A stretch of DNA of 64,000 nt from Acidobacteriota bacterium (GTDB lineage Bacteria > Acidobacteriota > Vicinamibacteria > Vicinamibacterales > UBA2999): positions 25,530-89,529 of the forward strand of contig JAGNJW010000022.1 of NCBI GenBank assembly GCA_018000455.1, in the 5' to 3' direction. The position numbers were made by a program, and so were the translations under genes. Under the pieces are notes generated by a model that saw only the letters and a program-made list of their open reading frames with translations, made no database searches and was not told where the DNA came from. Numbering within the stretch: the stretch's first letter is position 1; each line of letters begins with the position of its first letter. Of the stretch, positions 49,586 to 58,302 are shown one piece after another.

Positions 49586-52002
49586 TGCGGCAGCTCGATG
49601 GTCAGTCCCACGCGCGGCACGATCGAGTTGTAGAAGATGCCGAAGCGCGGGTCGGCGGTGTTGAGCTGCACATCACGGGGGGCGCGGTTGCGCAGCACGT
49701 GATTGGCGCGGGCGCCGATACGCACGCGGCGGCCGCGCACTCGGATCTCGCGGTTGATGGTGAGATCCAGCGATGTGAACACGGGGAAGCGGCGCGTGTT
49801 CCGCCGACCCACGAATTGCTGCGCGTCATCGACGGGTGAGTAGGGGAATCCGGATCGCACTTCAAAGAGGGGCGCCACCCGCCACCGGCCGACCTCGGTG
49901 GCGGCGAATGCCACGAGGCGGTGTGGCACGTCCACGGTGGTGCGGCCATACGCGTTGGCGCGAATCACGGGTGTGCGGATGTTACCGAAAAGCAGATCGA
50001 ATCCGTTCAAGTCGCCCTCGGAACGCGAGTAGACGTAGCTGAGCGACGCCTGTTTGCTGTCCGAGAGGGCCCGGCGGAGCGTCACCTCCGTTTCCTGGTA
50101 GCGCGAGCGCCCGGTGCTTGCGAGCAGCAGCGCGTCGTCCTCCGGCGTGACGATCAGCTGGTTGCGTCCGGAGCGGCGCAAGTGGTTCACGCGCATCCCA
50201 GTGTGCTCATCGAACTTGTAGTCGTACTGTAGATTCCATACGACGGCACGGGCCGGGTCCAGCGCCGCCCGCCGTGGCGTGATGAGCGACGTCGTCGGGC
50301 CGTTCGAGTCATAGGTGGTGACTTCCCGTGGCTCGAACGCCGCGAAGGCGCCGGCCAAAAGCGGCGTGCGCTCCGTGAAGACGCCGATGCCGCCGCGCAG
50401 GATGGCCCGGCTGCCGGGTCGCGGGCTCAGAATGGCGCCAACTCTTGGTGAGAAGACCCCGCGCGTGAGACTGCCGTGATCGAACCGCAGACCGGCGTCG
50501 ATGAGCACGCGATCCGAGATCCGCCACAAGTCCTGCGCGTAGAGGCCGAGGTCGGTGGCCGCTTGCGACAGCGTCGCGGCGCGTAGAAACCGCACGCGTT
50601 CGCGCAGCGTTCCGTCGGCGGCCCGGATCTCGACCGGGCGGCTCGCGCTGGTGCCCTCGAACGACGCCTGCAGCAGGTCGACACCGGTCTTGAAGGCATG
50701 GTCGCCCCGCCAGCGGCGCACGGTGCGCAGCGACTGCACCCACTGCAGCGTCTGCGACTGGCGGTCCTGGTCATTGAAAGCGTTCCCCGACACACCCGCC
50801 GGCGCGAGCACCATAGGCGCCGTGCCTTCAGCCCCGATGGCCATGTCGTAACGCTTGAGGGCGATGGTGGATTCCACGAGCGTCACCGGAGACAGACGCC
50901 AGCGATCGGCAATCTGTGCGGAGTAGCCGCGCTGACGCAACTCGACCGTGGCCGCCCGCGGCACGAACGTCGACAGGTTCGAGTAGCGGACGTTTTTGGG
51001 GTAGACCGCGACGGTGCCCGTGGTTTCGTGCGCGCCGAGCGTGGCGTCGAGCCGCGTGAAGCTGTAAAAGCTGAGCGCCGACACGTCGTTCCCGTCATCT
51101 GGCAGACTCGGCACGCGAATGAGCTGGCGGTGGAACTGCGCGCTCTGAGAAAGGCGGAGGCGTCCTGTCACCAGCGGTCCGCCGATGGCGAACCGCGGGT
51201 CATAGGCGCGAATGCCCAGACTCTCGCCATCGCAGATACGCAGGCATGGCACCGGGATGAAGTTGTTCAGCGAAACGCGCCATTGGTCCGTGCCGGCGCG
51301 GGTTTCGATCGTCGCCTGGCCGGACGAGAAACGGCCGGCTTCTGCCGCGTAAGGATTGGCGACGACCTGGACGCTGTCGATGGCGTCCACCGGCAGATCG
51401 AATGCGGCCTCCCCCGTCGTCGGGTCGTTCACGTAGGCCTGGCCCAGCTGCAGGCCCGTTTGCGCGGGACGCCCGCCCTTCATGCCGATGCGACCATCAG
51501 GCCCCCGCAGCACGCCTGGCACGAGGGGCAGCAGCGACGCAAAGTCGTCGCCTTTCACTGGAGCGATGTCGATCATTCGGCCCGACATGGTGTCGGTCGC
51601 CGCTGCAGTCACGGTGGAAGCAGCCTTGGCGGTTGCGACGGCGCTGTCGGTGAGGGTCAGGGGCAGCTCGAGGTCGATGGCCACAGCATCTCCGTCGACG
51701 GCAAACGGCGACGAGGTGGTGGGGGGGAAGCCGGGGACGGCGGCGCGGACCGCGTATTGCGCCGGCCCGAGTCTCTCGAAGCGGAAGCGGCCTTGGTCAT
51801 CCGTGGCCGTCACGGCCACGGCGGTGTCGGCTCCGGCCACGAGTAGCGTGACGTCGGCTCCGGACACTGCCGTGCCGGCACCTGCGGCCCTCACCGTGCC
51901 ATGGACACTGCCGGTGACCTGCCTCGCGTCGGCTTCCGTGGCGGCACAGGCGGTAACGACCCACACGCCCGCCAGCAAACGCAAGGATTTGACGCCGGTC
52001 AC
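49582..52002 (-). CDS. TonB-dependent receptor-like outer-membrane protein with carboxypeptidase-regulatory N-terminal domain
   Basis: An 806-residue outer-membrane protein. From the GTG at 52002 the N-terminus is a signal peptide (SLRLLAGVWVVTACA). A carboxypeptidase D regulatory-like domain (residues ~30-115: GTVRAAGAGTAVSGADVTL, DDQGRFRFERLGPAQYAVRA) is followed by a plug domain (MKGGRPAQTGLQLGQAYVND, VQVVANPYAAEAGRFSSG). The rest alternates like a beta-barrel. This architecture is common in Acidobacteriota and Bacteroidota and often imports glycans or exports surface components. Its stop overlaps the GT4 start by 4 bases. Ligand unknown. Confidence 0.85.
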   Translation of the reverse strand: MTGVKSLRLLAGVWVVTACAATEADARQVTGSVHGTVRAAGAGTAVSGADVTLLVAGADTAVAVTATDDQGRFRFERLGPAQYAVRAAVPGFPPTTSSPFAVDGDAVAIDLELPLTLTDSAVATAKAASTVTAAATDTMSGRMIDIAPVKGDDFASLLPLVPGVLRGPDGRIGMKGGRPAQTGLQLGQAYVNDPTTGEAAFDLPVDAIDSVQVVANPYAAEAGRFSSGQATIETRAGTDQWRVSLNNFIPVPCLRICDGESLGIRAYDPRFAIGGPLVTGRLRLSQSAQFHRQLIRVPSLPDDGNDVSALSFYSFTRLDATLGAHETTGTVAVYPKNVRYSNLSTFVPRAATVELRQRGYSAQIADRWRLSPVTLVESTIALKRYDMAIGAEGTAPMVLAPAGVSGNAFNDQDRQSQTLQWVQSLRTVRRWRGDHAFKTGVDLLQASFEGTSASRPVEIRAADGTLRERVRFLRAATLSQAATDLGLYAQDLWRISDRVLIDAGLRFDHGSLTRGVFSPRVGAILSPRPGSRAILRGGIGVFTERTPLLAGAFAAFEPREVTTYDSNGPTTSLITPRRAALDPARAVVWNLQYDYKFDEHTGMRVNHLRRSGRNQLIVTPEDDALLLASTGRSRYQETEVTLRRALSDSKQASLSYVYSRSEGDLNGFDLLFGNIRTPVIRANAYGRTTVDVPHRLVAFAATEVGRWRVAPLFEVRSGFPYSPVDDAQQFVGRRNTRRFPVFTSLDLTINREIRVRGRRVRIGARANHVLRNRAPRDVQLNTADPRFGIFYNSIVPRVGLTIELPQ

Positions 52003-52025
52003 GGCAGGCCGGAGAATAGCACGCG

Positions 52026-53489
52026 ATGCCGCGCCGCTCCCTGCGTACCGGGCTGAGCATCGCGGCGGCTGTCCTCCTCGCGTTCGCAAGCCACGGTTAC
52101 CACTTCGGCGTCTCCGATCAGAAGCTCTACCTGCCCGCCGCGCTTCGCGCCGTCGATCCGGCCCTTTTTCCCCACGACGCCGCCTTCTTCACCACCGAGG
52201 CCCGCTTCACGTTGTTTGACGAGCTGGTGGCCGGCGTGTTGCGGGCCGGTGTGCCGCTGGATGTCGCCATGTTCGCCGGGCAGGTCGTGGCCATTACGCT
52301 CGTCGCAGCCGGCGCACGCCGCGTGCTCACTCTCGCCGGGTGCACGGCAGAGGCGGCCTGGGCGGGCGTGGTGCTGCTGATGCTCGTGCTGCCGAGCCCG
52401 GTCGCGGGCACGCGCATCGGCGTGCTCGAGCCGTACTTGACTCCGCGTGGCCTCGCCATCGGCCTCGCGCTCTGGGCATTCGCGCTGGCGATCGAGGGTC
52501 GCCCGCTTGCCGTCGTGCTGCTCGCAGCGGCCGGTGCGTTGCATCCGCTCACCGGGCTGTGGAGTGCCGGTCATGTCCTGGCGCAAGCGGTTGACCGTCG
52601 CTGGAGACGTCCGCTGCGCGTCGCCGGCGCGGCGGCCGTGCTGCTGGCCGCGATCGGCTGCGTACCGCTACTGGTTCCGACCCTCGACGAGTCGACCTAT
52701 TGGCAGACCGCGCTTGCGCCGGAATCGTTCGGCGCGCGCTACCCCTGGCGCTGGCCGTGGTACGAGTGGGCCGGCGTGGTTGCACCGATTGCCCTCGTGT
52801 GGCTCGTCGCGAGAGACGCCCCGAGCCAAGCCGGTGTCCGCATCGCCCACCGCCTCACGTTGTCGGCCCTGGTCGGAGTGGTCGTAGCGCTGCTGGTGAC
52901 CGTGGCGCCCGATCGGCAGTGGCCGCTCCAACCGATGCGCCAACTCCATCTCGTCTACGTGGTGGTCATCGCGCTGGCGGGCGCGTGGATCGAAACGCGC
53001 CTGTTGCGCGGCCGCCTGCGACCGCGCCTCGTTGCGGCAGTACTCGTCATCGGCTCGGTCGCCGCCGTGCAGCAGCGTTATCCCTCCAGCGGCTACGTGG
53101 ACTGGCCCGGCCGGCTCCCGGACAACGCCTATGTGCGGGCGTTTGACTGGATCCGCCTCCACACCCCGACCGATGCGCGCATGGCCATCGACCCGTTCTA
53201 CCTGCGACACCCCGGGCCAGACTGGCACGCCGCCCGGGTGTTCACGCGGCGCAGCATGCTCACCGACGCCGTGCACGATCTGGCCCCGGCAGCGATGTCG
53301 CCTCGACTGGCGGCGCGGTGGACGGCCGAGCAGCGGGCACTCGCTGGCTGGCGCGCCTTTCAGCGTGCCGACTTCGCCCACCTCGGCCGGGCGTTCGAGG
53401 TGTCGTGGGTGGTGGTGGCCGCGGCCCAGGCCCCCGATCTCGACTGCCCGTTCGCCGAGCCGACGGTGCGCGTCTGTCGCGTGCCCTGA
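52026..53489 (+). CDS. Polytopic membrane protein, possible GT-C-like
   Basis: A 487-residue protein with about ten hydrophobic helices. It starts RTGLSIAAAVLLAFASHGYHF, with YHFGVSDQKLYLPAALRAVDP as first loop, RIGVLEPYLTPRGLAIGLAL in the middle, and a C-terminal soluble stretch from SSGYVDWPGRLPDNAYVRAFDWIR onward. The pattern resembles the large group of uncharacterised membrane proteins found with glycosyltransferases (DUF6798-like). It diverges from the TonB-dependent receptor with 23 bases between starts, so regulation is likely shared. Confidence 0.72.
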   Translation: MPRRSLRTGLSIAAAVLLAFASHGYHFGVSDQKLYLPAALRAVDPALFPHDAAFFTTEARFTLFDELVAGVLRAGVPLDVAMFAGQVVAITLVAAGARRVLTLAGCTAEAAWAGVVLLMLVLPSPVAGTRIGVLEPYLTPRGLAIGLALWAFALAIEGRPLAVVLLAAAGALHPLTGLWSAGHVLAQAVDRRWRRPLRVAGAAAVLLAAIGCVPLLVPTLDESTYWQTALAPESFGARYPWRWPWYEWAGVVAPIALVWLVARDAPSQAGVRIAHRLTLSALVGVVVALLVTVAPDRQWPLQPMRQLHLVYVVVIALAGAWIETRLLRGRLRPRLVAAVLVIGSVAAVQQRYPSSGYVDWPGRLPDNAYVRAFDWIRLHTPTDARMAIDPFYLRHPGPDWHAARVFTRRSMLTDAVHDLAPAAMSPRLAARWTAEQRALAGWRAFQRADFAHLGRAFEVSWVVVAAAQAPDLDCPFAEPTVRVCRVP

Positions 53490-53514
53490 CCTGTGATAGG
53501 AATCACCAGACACG

Positions 53515-54378
53515 ATGATGCCGTCCCCCGTTCGTCTCGTTGTCGCGCCGCCTGGTGCCTGGCTGCAACGTGCCACGGCAATGGTGCTGGCCGTCACCGT
53601 GGCGGCGAGCGCGGCCGTCGCCATCGCGGATGAGGTGCGGCCGTCTGCGATCGTGGCCTTCGACCGCTACGTCGACGCCACGGAGGCGCGGATGCGCGCC
53701 GACCGCCAGGACGGACACCTGCTGTGGATCGACCGGTTGCCCGAGGCCAGGCGCTCCCCGCTCGAGCGCCGGCTGGCGGCCGGCGACATCGTGACCGAAC
53801 GGCTCACGAGCTACGATGGCAGCGCGCCAATCGCCGTGTCTGACGCGATCTTCCTTCATGCTCTGGCGTCGGTGCAGCTGCACGATGTCACGGTGGGTGA
53901 GGTGATGGCGCTGTTGCTGGACGTCGACCATCACGCCGAGATCTTCGCGCCCACGATCCGTCGATCGCGAACCGTCGGGCACGAGGGCGACGCGGTGATC
54001 GTGGCCGGGCAGTTCTCGCACCGCAACGTCGTCACGATCACTTACAACGCGGAGGTCGAGACCCGCTGCGCGTCCCTCAGCGCGACGCAAGCTGAGTGCC
54101 GCTCGGTGTCACGGCGTGGCGCTATGGTGGCCGACGCCGGCCGGCCGACGGAACGAGAGAAGCCGTTCCGGGGCGATGCCAGGAAGCAGTGGTTCCTGCG
54201 CACCTACTACCGGCTCGAGGCTCGCGGCGATGGCACGCGCGTGGAGCACGAGACGCTCTTTGTCTGTCCGCCCCTGGCCCGGCTCCTGCGGATTTTCACG
54301 CCGCTGGTCCGCAATGTGCCAGCGGAGGTGTCGGAGGCATTGCTGGCAGGCATGCACGCCCGGCTGTCGCCGCACTGA
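53515..54378 (+). CDS. Secreted protein with START/SRPBCC-like fold
   Basis: A 287-residue protein. The N-terminus is a signal peptide (ATAMVLAVTVAASAAVAIA). The rest has features of a lipid-binding helix-grip fold: VGEVMALLLDVDHHAEIFAPTIRRSRTVGHEGD, ITYNAEVETRCAS, and WFLRTYYRLEARGDGTRVEHETLF in the last third. I do not recognise the exact family. It lies 25 bases after the membrane protein on the same strand. A periplasmic lipid or glycolipid-handling role fits the cluster (inference). Confidence 0.65.
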   Translation: MMPSPVRLVVAPPGAWLQRATAMVLAVTVAASAAVAIADEVRPSAIVAFDRYVDATEARMRADRQDGHLLWIDRLPEARRSPLERRLAAGDIVTERLTSYDGSAPIAVSDAIFLHALASVQLHDVTVGEVMALLLDVDHHAEIFAPTIRRSRTVGHEGDAVIVAGQFSHRNVVTITYNAEVETRCASLSATQAECRSVSRRGAMVADAGRPTEREKPFRGDARKQWFLRTYYRLEARGDGTRVEHETLFVCPPLARLLRIFTPLVRNVPAEVSEALLAGMHARLSPH

Positions 54379-54399
54379 CACGAGCGACCAGCGGGCCAG

Positions 54400-55755
54400 C
54401 TACGGCAGTGCACGGCCCGCGGCTACGGCCTGTTGTGTCACACGAGAGATCACGGCGCGGTGCTTCTGGCCCTGTGGACCGAATTCGTCAGCGCCGGTCA
54501 CGCGCTCGAGCGTGGCCGTCATGGTCGTGCCGAACATGAGGCGCATCCGCTCGGTGAGCTGCCTTGCTTCCGGTTCACCGAAGAGCGCCGAGGGCAGTAC
54601 GCGCACGCGCAGGTGCGACAGCGAATCCTGGACCAGTTGCCCACGCAGTACGCCAGGCACGCCGTTGAAGACGATCGCCGCGGCCGTAATCAGACGGCCG
54701 TCTGGCGTCGTAATCGCGTCGACGCTGCGGCCGTGGATGCGGCCCACCGTCGGCAGTGTCCGTCCGCATGGACAGGGCCCCACAGGCGACGCGTCGACCA
54801 CGTCGCCAAGGTCGAAGCGGATGAGCGGCATGCTGTAGTTGTAGAGGCCGGTGCCGATGATGCGCGCGCGCGGCTGGCCCGAGAGCAGATCGCCGTCGGT
54901 CTGCTCGGCATCCCACAGCCCGTAGTCCGCGTTGACGTGCATGCGGCCCGATGGACACTCGCACGCGGCCACGACTCGCTCCATCGAGCCGTAGGCGTCG
55001 GCCACCGGAGCGTCGAACACCTCGTGGATCAGCCGGCGGGCCGGCACCTCGAGTACTTCGCCGGTGCAGAACACCGCCCGCAACTGTGGTACGTCGAGCC
55101 GCTGCTCCCGCACGAACAGCGCGAAGTGCAGCAGTGCCGACGGATGCCCCTTCAGGAACCGCGCGCGATGCCGGATCATCGCGCCGGCCCACTCGCGGGC
55201 CCGTTCGGCCGACAGCGAGTTTGCGTTGAGCAATAGACGGCCGGTTGCGCGCTCGGTGAACGATGCCCGATCGTGATGCGCACCGCTGAACGGCGACCAC
55301 GCCAGCTGCGCGAAGCGGTCCCCGAGCCGGTAGCCGAACCAGCCCCAGTGGCGCCAGTAGAAGGCGAACTCGAGTGCATTGGTGCGCCGATCGACCAGCA
55401 CTGACAGCGCCGGTCCGCTCGTGCCCGTGCTGGTCACGGTGCGCGGATCGAATCGAGCGACCTGTCGAGCGATCATCGCGTCGCCGGTCTCGAGCACGGT
55501 ACGCTTGGTTACGACGGGGAGGCGGCGCAGATCGGCGAGCGTTCGCACTCGATCCGGCCGCACGCCGGCGACGGCGAACGCCGCCCGATAGAATGGCACC
55601 TCGGCGGCGGCGTGGGTGAGCACCGCTCGCAGGCGGTGCAACTGATAGGCGGCGAGGCGCTCGGGTGGCCACCATTGCGCGCGCTCGAGCAGCCATCGCA
55701 CACGTACGATCGCGGCGGGCTGCAGGAAGTCGCGCACGCGGAAGTCGATGGCCAT
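54400..55755 (-). CDS. CapK/phenylacetate-CoA-ligase-like adenylate-forming enzyme
   Basis: A 451-residue AMP-binding enzyme of the CapK branch. The P-loop-like VTSTGTSGPALSVLVDRRT is near residue 109, and the family pattern YWRHWGWFGYRLGDRFAQLAW follows. VADAYGSMERVVAACECPSG corresponds to the adenylate-binding YGSTE motif. GTGLYNYSMPLIRFDLGDVV and CPCGRTLPTVGRIHGR are also typical. CapK-like enzymes occur in capsule and glycolipid clusters, but reactions are mostly unproven. It is divergent from the acyltransferase gene. Confidence 0.85.
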   Translation of the reverse strand: MAIDFRVRDFLQPAAIVRVRWLLERAQWWPPERLAAYQLHRLRAVLTHAAAEVPFYRAAFAVAGVRPDRVRTLADLRRLPVVTKRTVLETGDAMIARQVARFDPRTVTSTGTSGPALSVLVDRRTNALEFAFYWRHWGWFGYRLGDRFAQLAWSPFSGAHHDRASFTERATGRLLLNANSLSAERAREWAGAMIRHRARFLKGHPSALLHFALFVREQRLDVPQLRAVFCTGEVLEVPARRLIHEVFDAPVADAYGSMERVVAACECPSGRMHVNADYGLWDAEQTDGDLLSGQPRARIIGTGLYNYSMPLIRFDLGDVVDASPVGPCPCGRTLPTVGRIHGRSVDAITTPDGRLITAAAIVFNGVPGVLRGQLVQDSLSHLRVRVLPSALFGEPEARQLTERMRLMFGTTMTATLERVTGADEFGPQGQKHRAVISRVTQQAVAAGRALP

Positions 55756-55811
55756 TGGCGGCGTGCAGTATTGTAGTGGCCCGCTGGCCGCGCTGCTGCG
55801 GTGCCCAGGTC

Positions 55812-56717
55812 ATGAAAGCTGCTCTGATTGTCGCCACCACCGCGCTGCTACGTGTGGTGCCCCCGGTGATCGCGGCCGCCGTAGCGCGCATGGCCGGATC
55901 GTTCTGCTGGGTGCTGCTGACGACGCGGCGGGGCACGCTGCTGGAGAACCTGGCCCACACGGCGCCGCACGCGACGCCGGCCGAGCGGCAACGGCTCGCC
56001 CACGCTACGTTCCGGAACCTGGCTCTGTCGGTGCTCGATCTGCTGCGCGGACCGCATCTGTCGGCCGATCAGATGCGCGCGATGGTGCAGGTGGAAGGCC
56101 GCGCCTACCTGGACACGGCCATCGCTGCCGGCCGCGGTGTGCTGCTCGTCTCGCCGCATCTCGGCGCCATCGAACTCGGGGGGCGTTGCATGTCGGCCTT
56201 CGGCTACACGGTCGCCGGGTACGCGGAAGACCCCGCCGATGGGCGCCTGCGGGCCGTGTATCGGCGCTACCGCAACATCGAGGGCGTCACGGTGCTTCCG
56301 CTCGGCGGCAGTGCACTGAGCGGCGTGCGGTGGTTGCGGCGGGGAGGGAGCCTGACGCTGTTCGCCGACCGCGCCATCGGCACGCGCGCGCACGTCGTCC
56401 GGTTCTGCGGCGGCTGGCGTCCGCTACCGGCCGGCGTCGCGGCACTGGCGCGTCAGACGGGCGCAGCCGTGCTGTTCAGCTATCTCGTGCGCGAGCCCGG
56501 AGCGAGGTCGACCTACCGATGGGTGATCGAACCTCCCCCCTTGGAGGATCTGGCCGGCCTCGACGAGCGCGCGCTCACCGAACTCGTCGCGGACCGACTG
56601 TCGGCGATGGTGAGGTGCTACCCGGATCAGTGGTTCGTCTTCCAGCCCGAATGGCAGACGGATGGGTCGTTCCGCGATGCGAACCCAGGTTCGATGTCCT
56701 CGAAAACGGTCTTGTAG
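55812..56717 (+). CDS. Lysophospholipid/lipid A acyltransferase family protein (LpxL/HtrB-like)
   Basis: A 301-residue acyltransferase. The catalytic H-x4-E motif is seen in LLVSPHLGAIELGGR, with a hydrophobic N-terminal anchor (AALIVATTALLRVVPPVIAAAVA). LTLFADRAIGTRAHVVRFCG corresponds to the block containing the second conserved aspartate/arginine, and CYPDQWFVFQPEWQ is the family's characteristic C-terminal WxxFxxxW-like end. I use the ATG at 55812. It would add an acyl chain to lipid A or to the glycolipid suggested by the neighbouring genes. Confidence 0.88.
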   Translation: MKAALIVATTALLRVVPPVIAAAVARMAGSFCWVLLTTRRGTLLENLAHTAPHATPAERQRLAHATFRNLALSVLDLLRGPHLSADQMRAMVQVEGRAYLDTAIAAGRGVLLVSPHLGAIELGGRCMSAFGYTVAGYAEDPADGRLRAVYRRYRNIEGVTVLPLGGSALSGVRWLRRGGSLTLFADRAIGTRAHVVRFCGGWRPLPAGVAALARQTGAAVLFSYLVREPGARSTYRWVIEPPPLEDLAGLDERALTELVADRLSAMVRCYPDQWFVFQPEWQTDGSFRDANPGSMSSKTVL

Positions 56718-56817
56718 GCCGGTGCCTTCCGCCTGGTGAACGAGTTCCTCAGTGTCCGAGTCGCGATGCGCGGGACGACAGCGATGTGTCCACGGTGGCG
56801 GCCACCGGTATCGTCAT

Positions 56818-57057
56818 GCAAGCCGTGCTCTGCCAACGAGTTGCTGGGATGGTTGCCGTCGCGAAAAACCGTTGCGCTCCGGCTGGCCTTGCCAGGCAGC
56901 TATCGAGGGGTTTCGAGCCCGCTCCTGAACGCTGATAGGGACAATTTCAGGGACAATCGTGGGGACTGGGAGCCACTCCGTAACTCCAACCGTGTCGTAT
57001 ACTTAGCATTCTCGTCGCGGTGAGGTGGCTGAGTGGCCGAAAGCGGCGGTTTGCTAA
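56818..57057 (+). repeat. Direct repeat, copy 1 (~240 bp, ends inside a tRNA-Ser 5' half)
   Basis: This 240-base block recurs at 61845-62085. The last 69 bases (56989-57057 versus 62017-62085) differ at a single position; the earlier part is roughly three-quarters identical with small indels. The conserved end includes a -10-like TATACT (56998-57003) and the first 39 bases of a tRNA-Ser gene, and similarity stops exactly after the anticodon bases GCTAA. Three GGGAC[A/T] motifs at 56938, 56950 and 56962 are spaced 12 bases apart. Two more GGGACA copies, again 12 apart, lie just beyond the tRNA half at 57178 and 57190. No gene occupies 56718-57269. Confidence 0.85.
57019..57057 (+). pseudogene. 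5' half of tRNA-Ser(GCU)
   Basis: GGTGAGGTGGCTGAGTGG followed by CCGAAAGCGGCGGTTTGCTAA reproduces the acceptor 5' strand, D-arm and anticodon arm of a bacterial tRNA-Ser with anticodon GCU, then ends. No variable arm, T-arm (GGTTCGAATCC-like) or 3' acceptor strand follows, so it cannot make a tRNA. The break inside the anticodon loop is a classic tyrosine-integrase crossover site. Confidence 0.85.
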
Positions 57058-57269
57058 TTCGCGGCGCGCCTCTCCGAATTTCACGAAAAACCAGGCAAAT
57101 CTAACCGTTTCAAGCACTTGCCCGATCGGGTGAGTTGGCTGGTGTTGGTTTGGATAGGCCGCTTTTTGGCTGCCACAGGGACAATCTCAGGGACAGCGTC
57201 TGGTCGCCCGTTGACCACGCGGTCGACCCGTGCGACCATCGAATTCGCATCGAATTAGATGAGGCTCCC

Positions 57270-57551
57270 ATGCTCGATCTGGCCAACGACATCCGGTCGC
57301 TGAGTGACTTCAAACGCAACACCGTCGCGCTGCTCGACCGGCTCCGAGAGACTGGGGGCCCGCTCGTGCTGACGGTGAACGGGAAGGCCGAACTGGTGGT
57401 GCAGGATGCAGCAGCCTACCAGGCGCTGCTCGACCGCGTGGAGACCATCGAGGGCATTCAGCGCGGCCTGGCGGATGCGAAGGCCGGGCGTGTGCAACCC
57501 GCACACCAGGTCTTCGACCGACTCCGTCGCAAACATGGCATACCGCGTTGA
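57270..57551 (+). CDS. Phd/YefM-type antitoxin
   Basis: A 93-residue antitoxin. DIRSLSDFKRNTVALLDRLRETGGPLVLTVNGKAELVVQDAAAYQALLD is the standard Phd/YefM DNA-binding region, and the C-terminal part (EGIQRGLADAKAGRVQPAHQV) would wrap and neutralise the toxin. The ATG at 57270 is chosen because homology begins there; the frame runs further upstream into the repeat region. It overlaps the toxin gene by 17 bases and probably autorepresses the pair. It is the first gene inside the repeat-bounded segment. Confidence 0.88.
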   Translation: MLDLANDIRSLSDFKRNTVALLDRLRETGGPLVLTVNGKAELVVQDAAAYQALLDRVETIEGIQRGLADAKAGRVQPAHQVFDRLRRKHGIPR

Positions 57552-57870
57552 ATTGACGCGCGCTGCGGGAGCCGAGCTCGAAGCGCTGTACCTCTGGGTC
57601 ACGAGCCGGGCGCCGTCGCAAGGCGCCGCGTGGTTCAATGGCCTTGAGCGAGCCGTGTTGGCGCTTGACCAGCATCCCGAGCGGTGCCCGGTCGCACCCG
57701 AGAGCACTCAATCTGACCGTCCGATTCGAGTGCTGCGCTACGGACGAAAGCCCCACGTCTATCTGGTGTTTTTCACTGCGGACCCGCACAAGCAAATTGT
57801 CCAGGTGATTCACCTGAGGCGCGGCGCTCGGCAGCGACCAACCGCTGAGGAGCTAGAGGCAGAGCGATGA
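57535..57870 (+). CDS. RelE/ParE family toxin
   Basis: A 111-residue toxin. The ParE/RelE fold is visible: YRVELTRAAGAELEALYLWVTSRAPSQGAAWFNGLERAVLAL, HPERCPVAPESTQSDRPIRVLRYGRKPHVYLVFF, and VIHLRRGAR at the C-terminus. These are the helical hairpin, the central strands and the basic end. ParE relatives poison gyrase and RelE relatives cut mRNA on ribosomes; sequence alone does not choose. It is coupled to the Phd-like antitoxin. Confidence 0.88.
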   Translation: MAYRVELTRAAGAELEALYLWVTSRAPSQGAAWFNGLERAVLALDQHPERCPVAPESTQSDRPIRVLRYGRKPHVYLVFFTADPHKQIVQVIHLRRGARQRPTAEELEAER

Positions 57871-57954
57871 AGGCTTGCGGATGGCGATGTCCGGCGCGCG
57901 GAACGACTCGTTGCGCGCGCGCCGAGTTCCTCAGGTCCGAATGGGAGAAGCTCC

Positions 57955-58267
57955 ATGCCCGCCGCTATTGTGGCCGCGAAAGACCGTGAACGCTTCGCTC
58001 GTGCCCGCGCCCGCGGCGACGCTCGCGCCGAGGATCCGTCCGCGATTGTCGACGCGCGCTACGATGCCGCCCGCGATGCCATCGAGCTGAAATTCCGCAG
58101 CGGCGGCGTGATCACCATTCCTCGGCAGGTCGTGCCAAGCCTCGCCGTCGGCCCTCGAAGCGTACCGCGCACCGCGTCGAATGATGATCACTGGCGTCGT
58201 TCCGCCGTTCGCGGACGTGATGCAAGCCATTGGCGCGCTCGAGCGGCGACTCACTGCCGATCGCTGA
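57955..58267 (+). pseudogene. Frameshifted DUF2442-like small gene
   Basis: The ATG at 57955 follows GGGAGAAG and starts MPAAIVAAKDRERFARARARG. AIVDARYDAARDAIELKFRSGGVITIPRQ resembles DUF2442 proteins, which are often found with toxin-antitoxin genes. After about 58137 the natural reading moves one frame over (SPSALEAYRAPRRMMITGVV) to a TGA at 58265. A one-base insertion would explain it. The second half does not match DUF2442 by eye, so a fusion of two remnants is also possible. Confidence 0.45.
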
Positions 58268-58302
58268 CGGTCACACAGTAGGACGCGCTGTGACGCCCCG
58301 TG

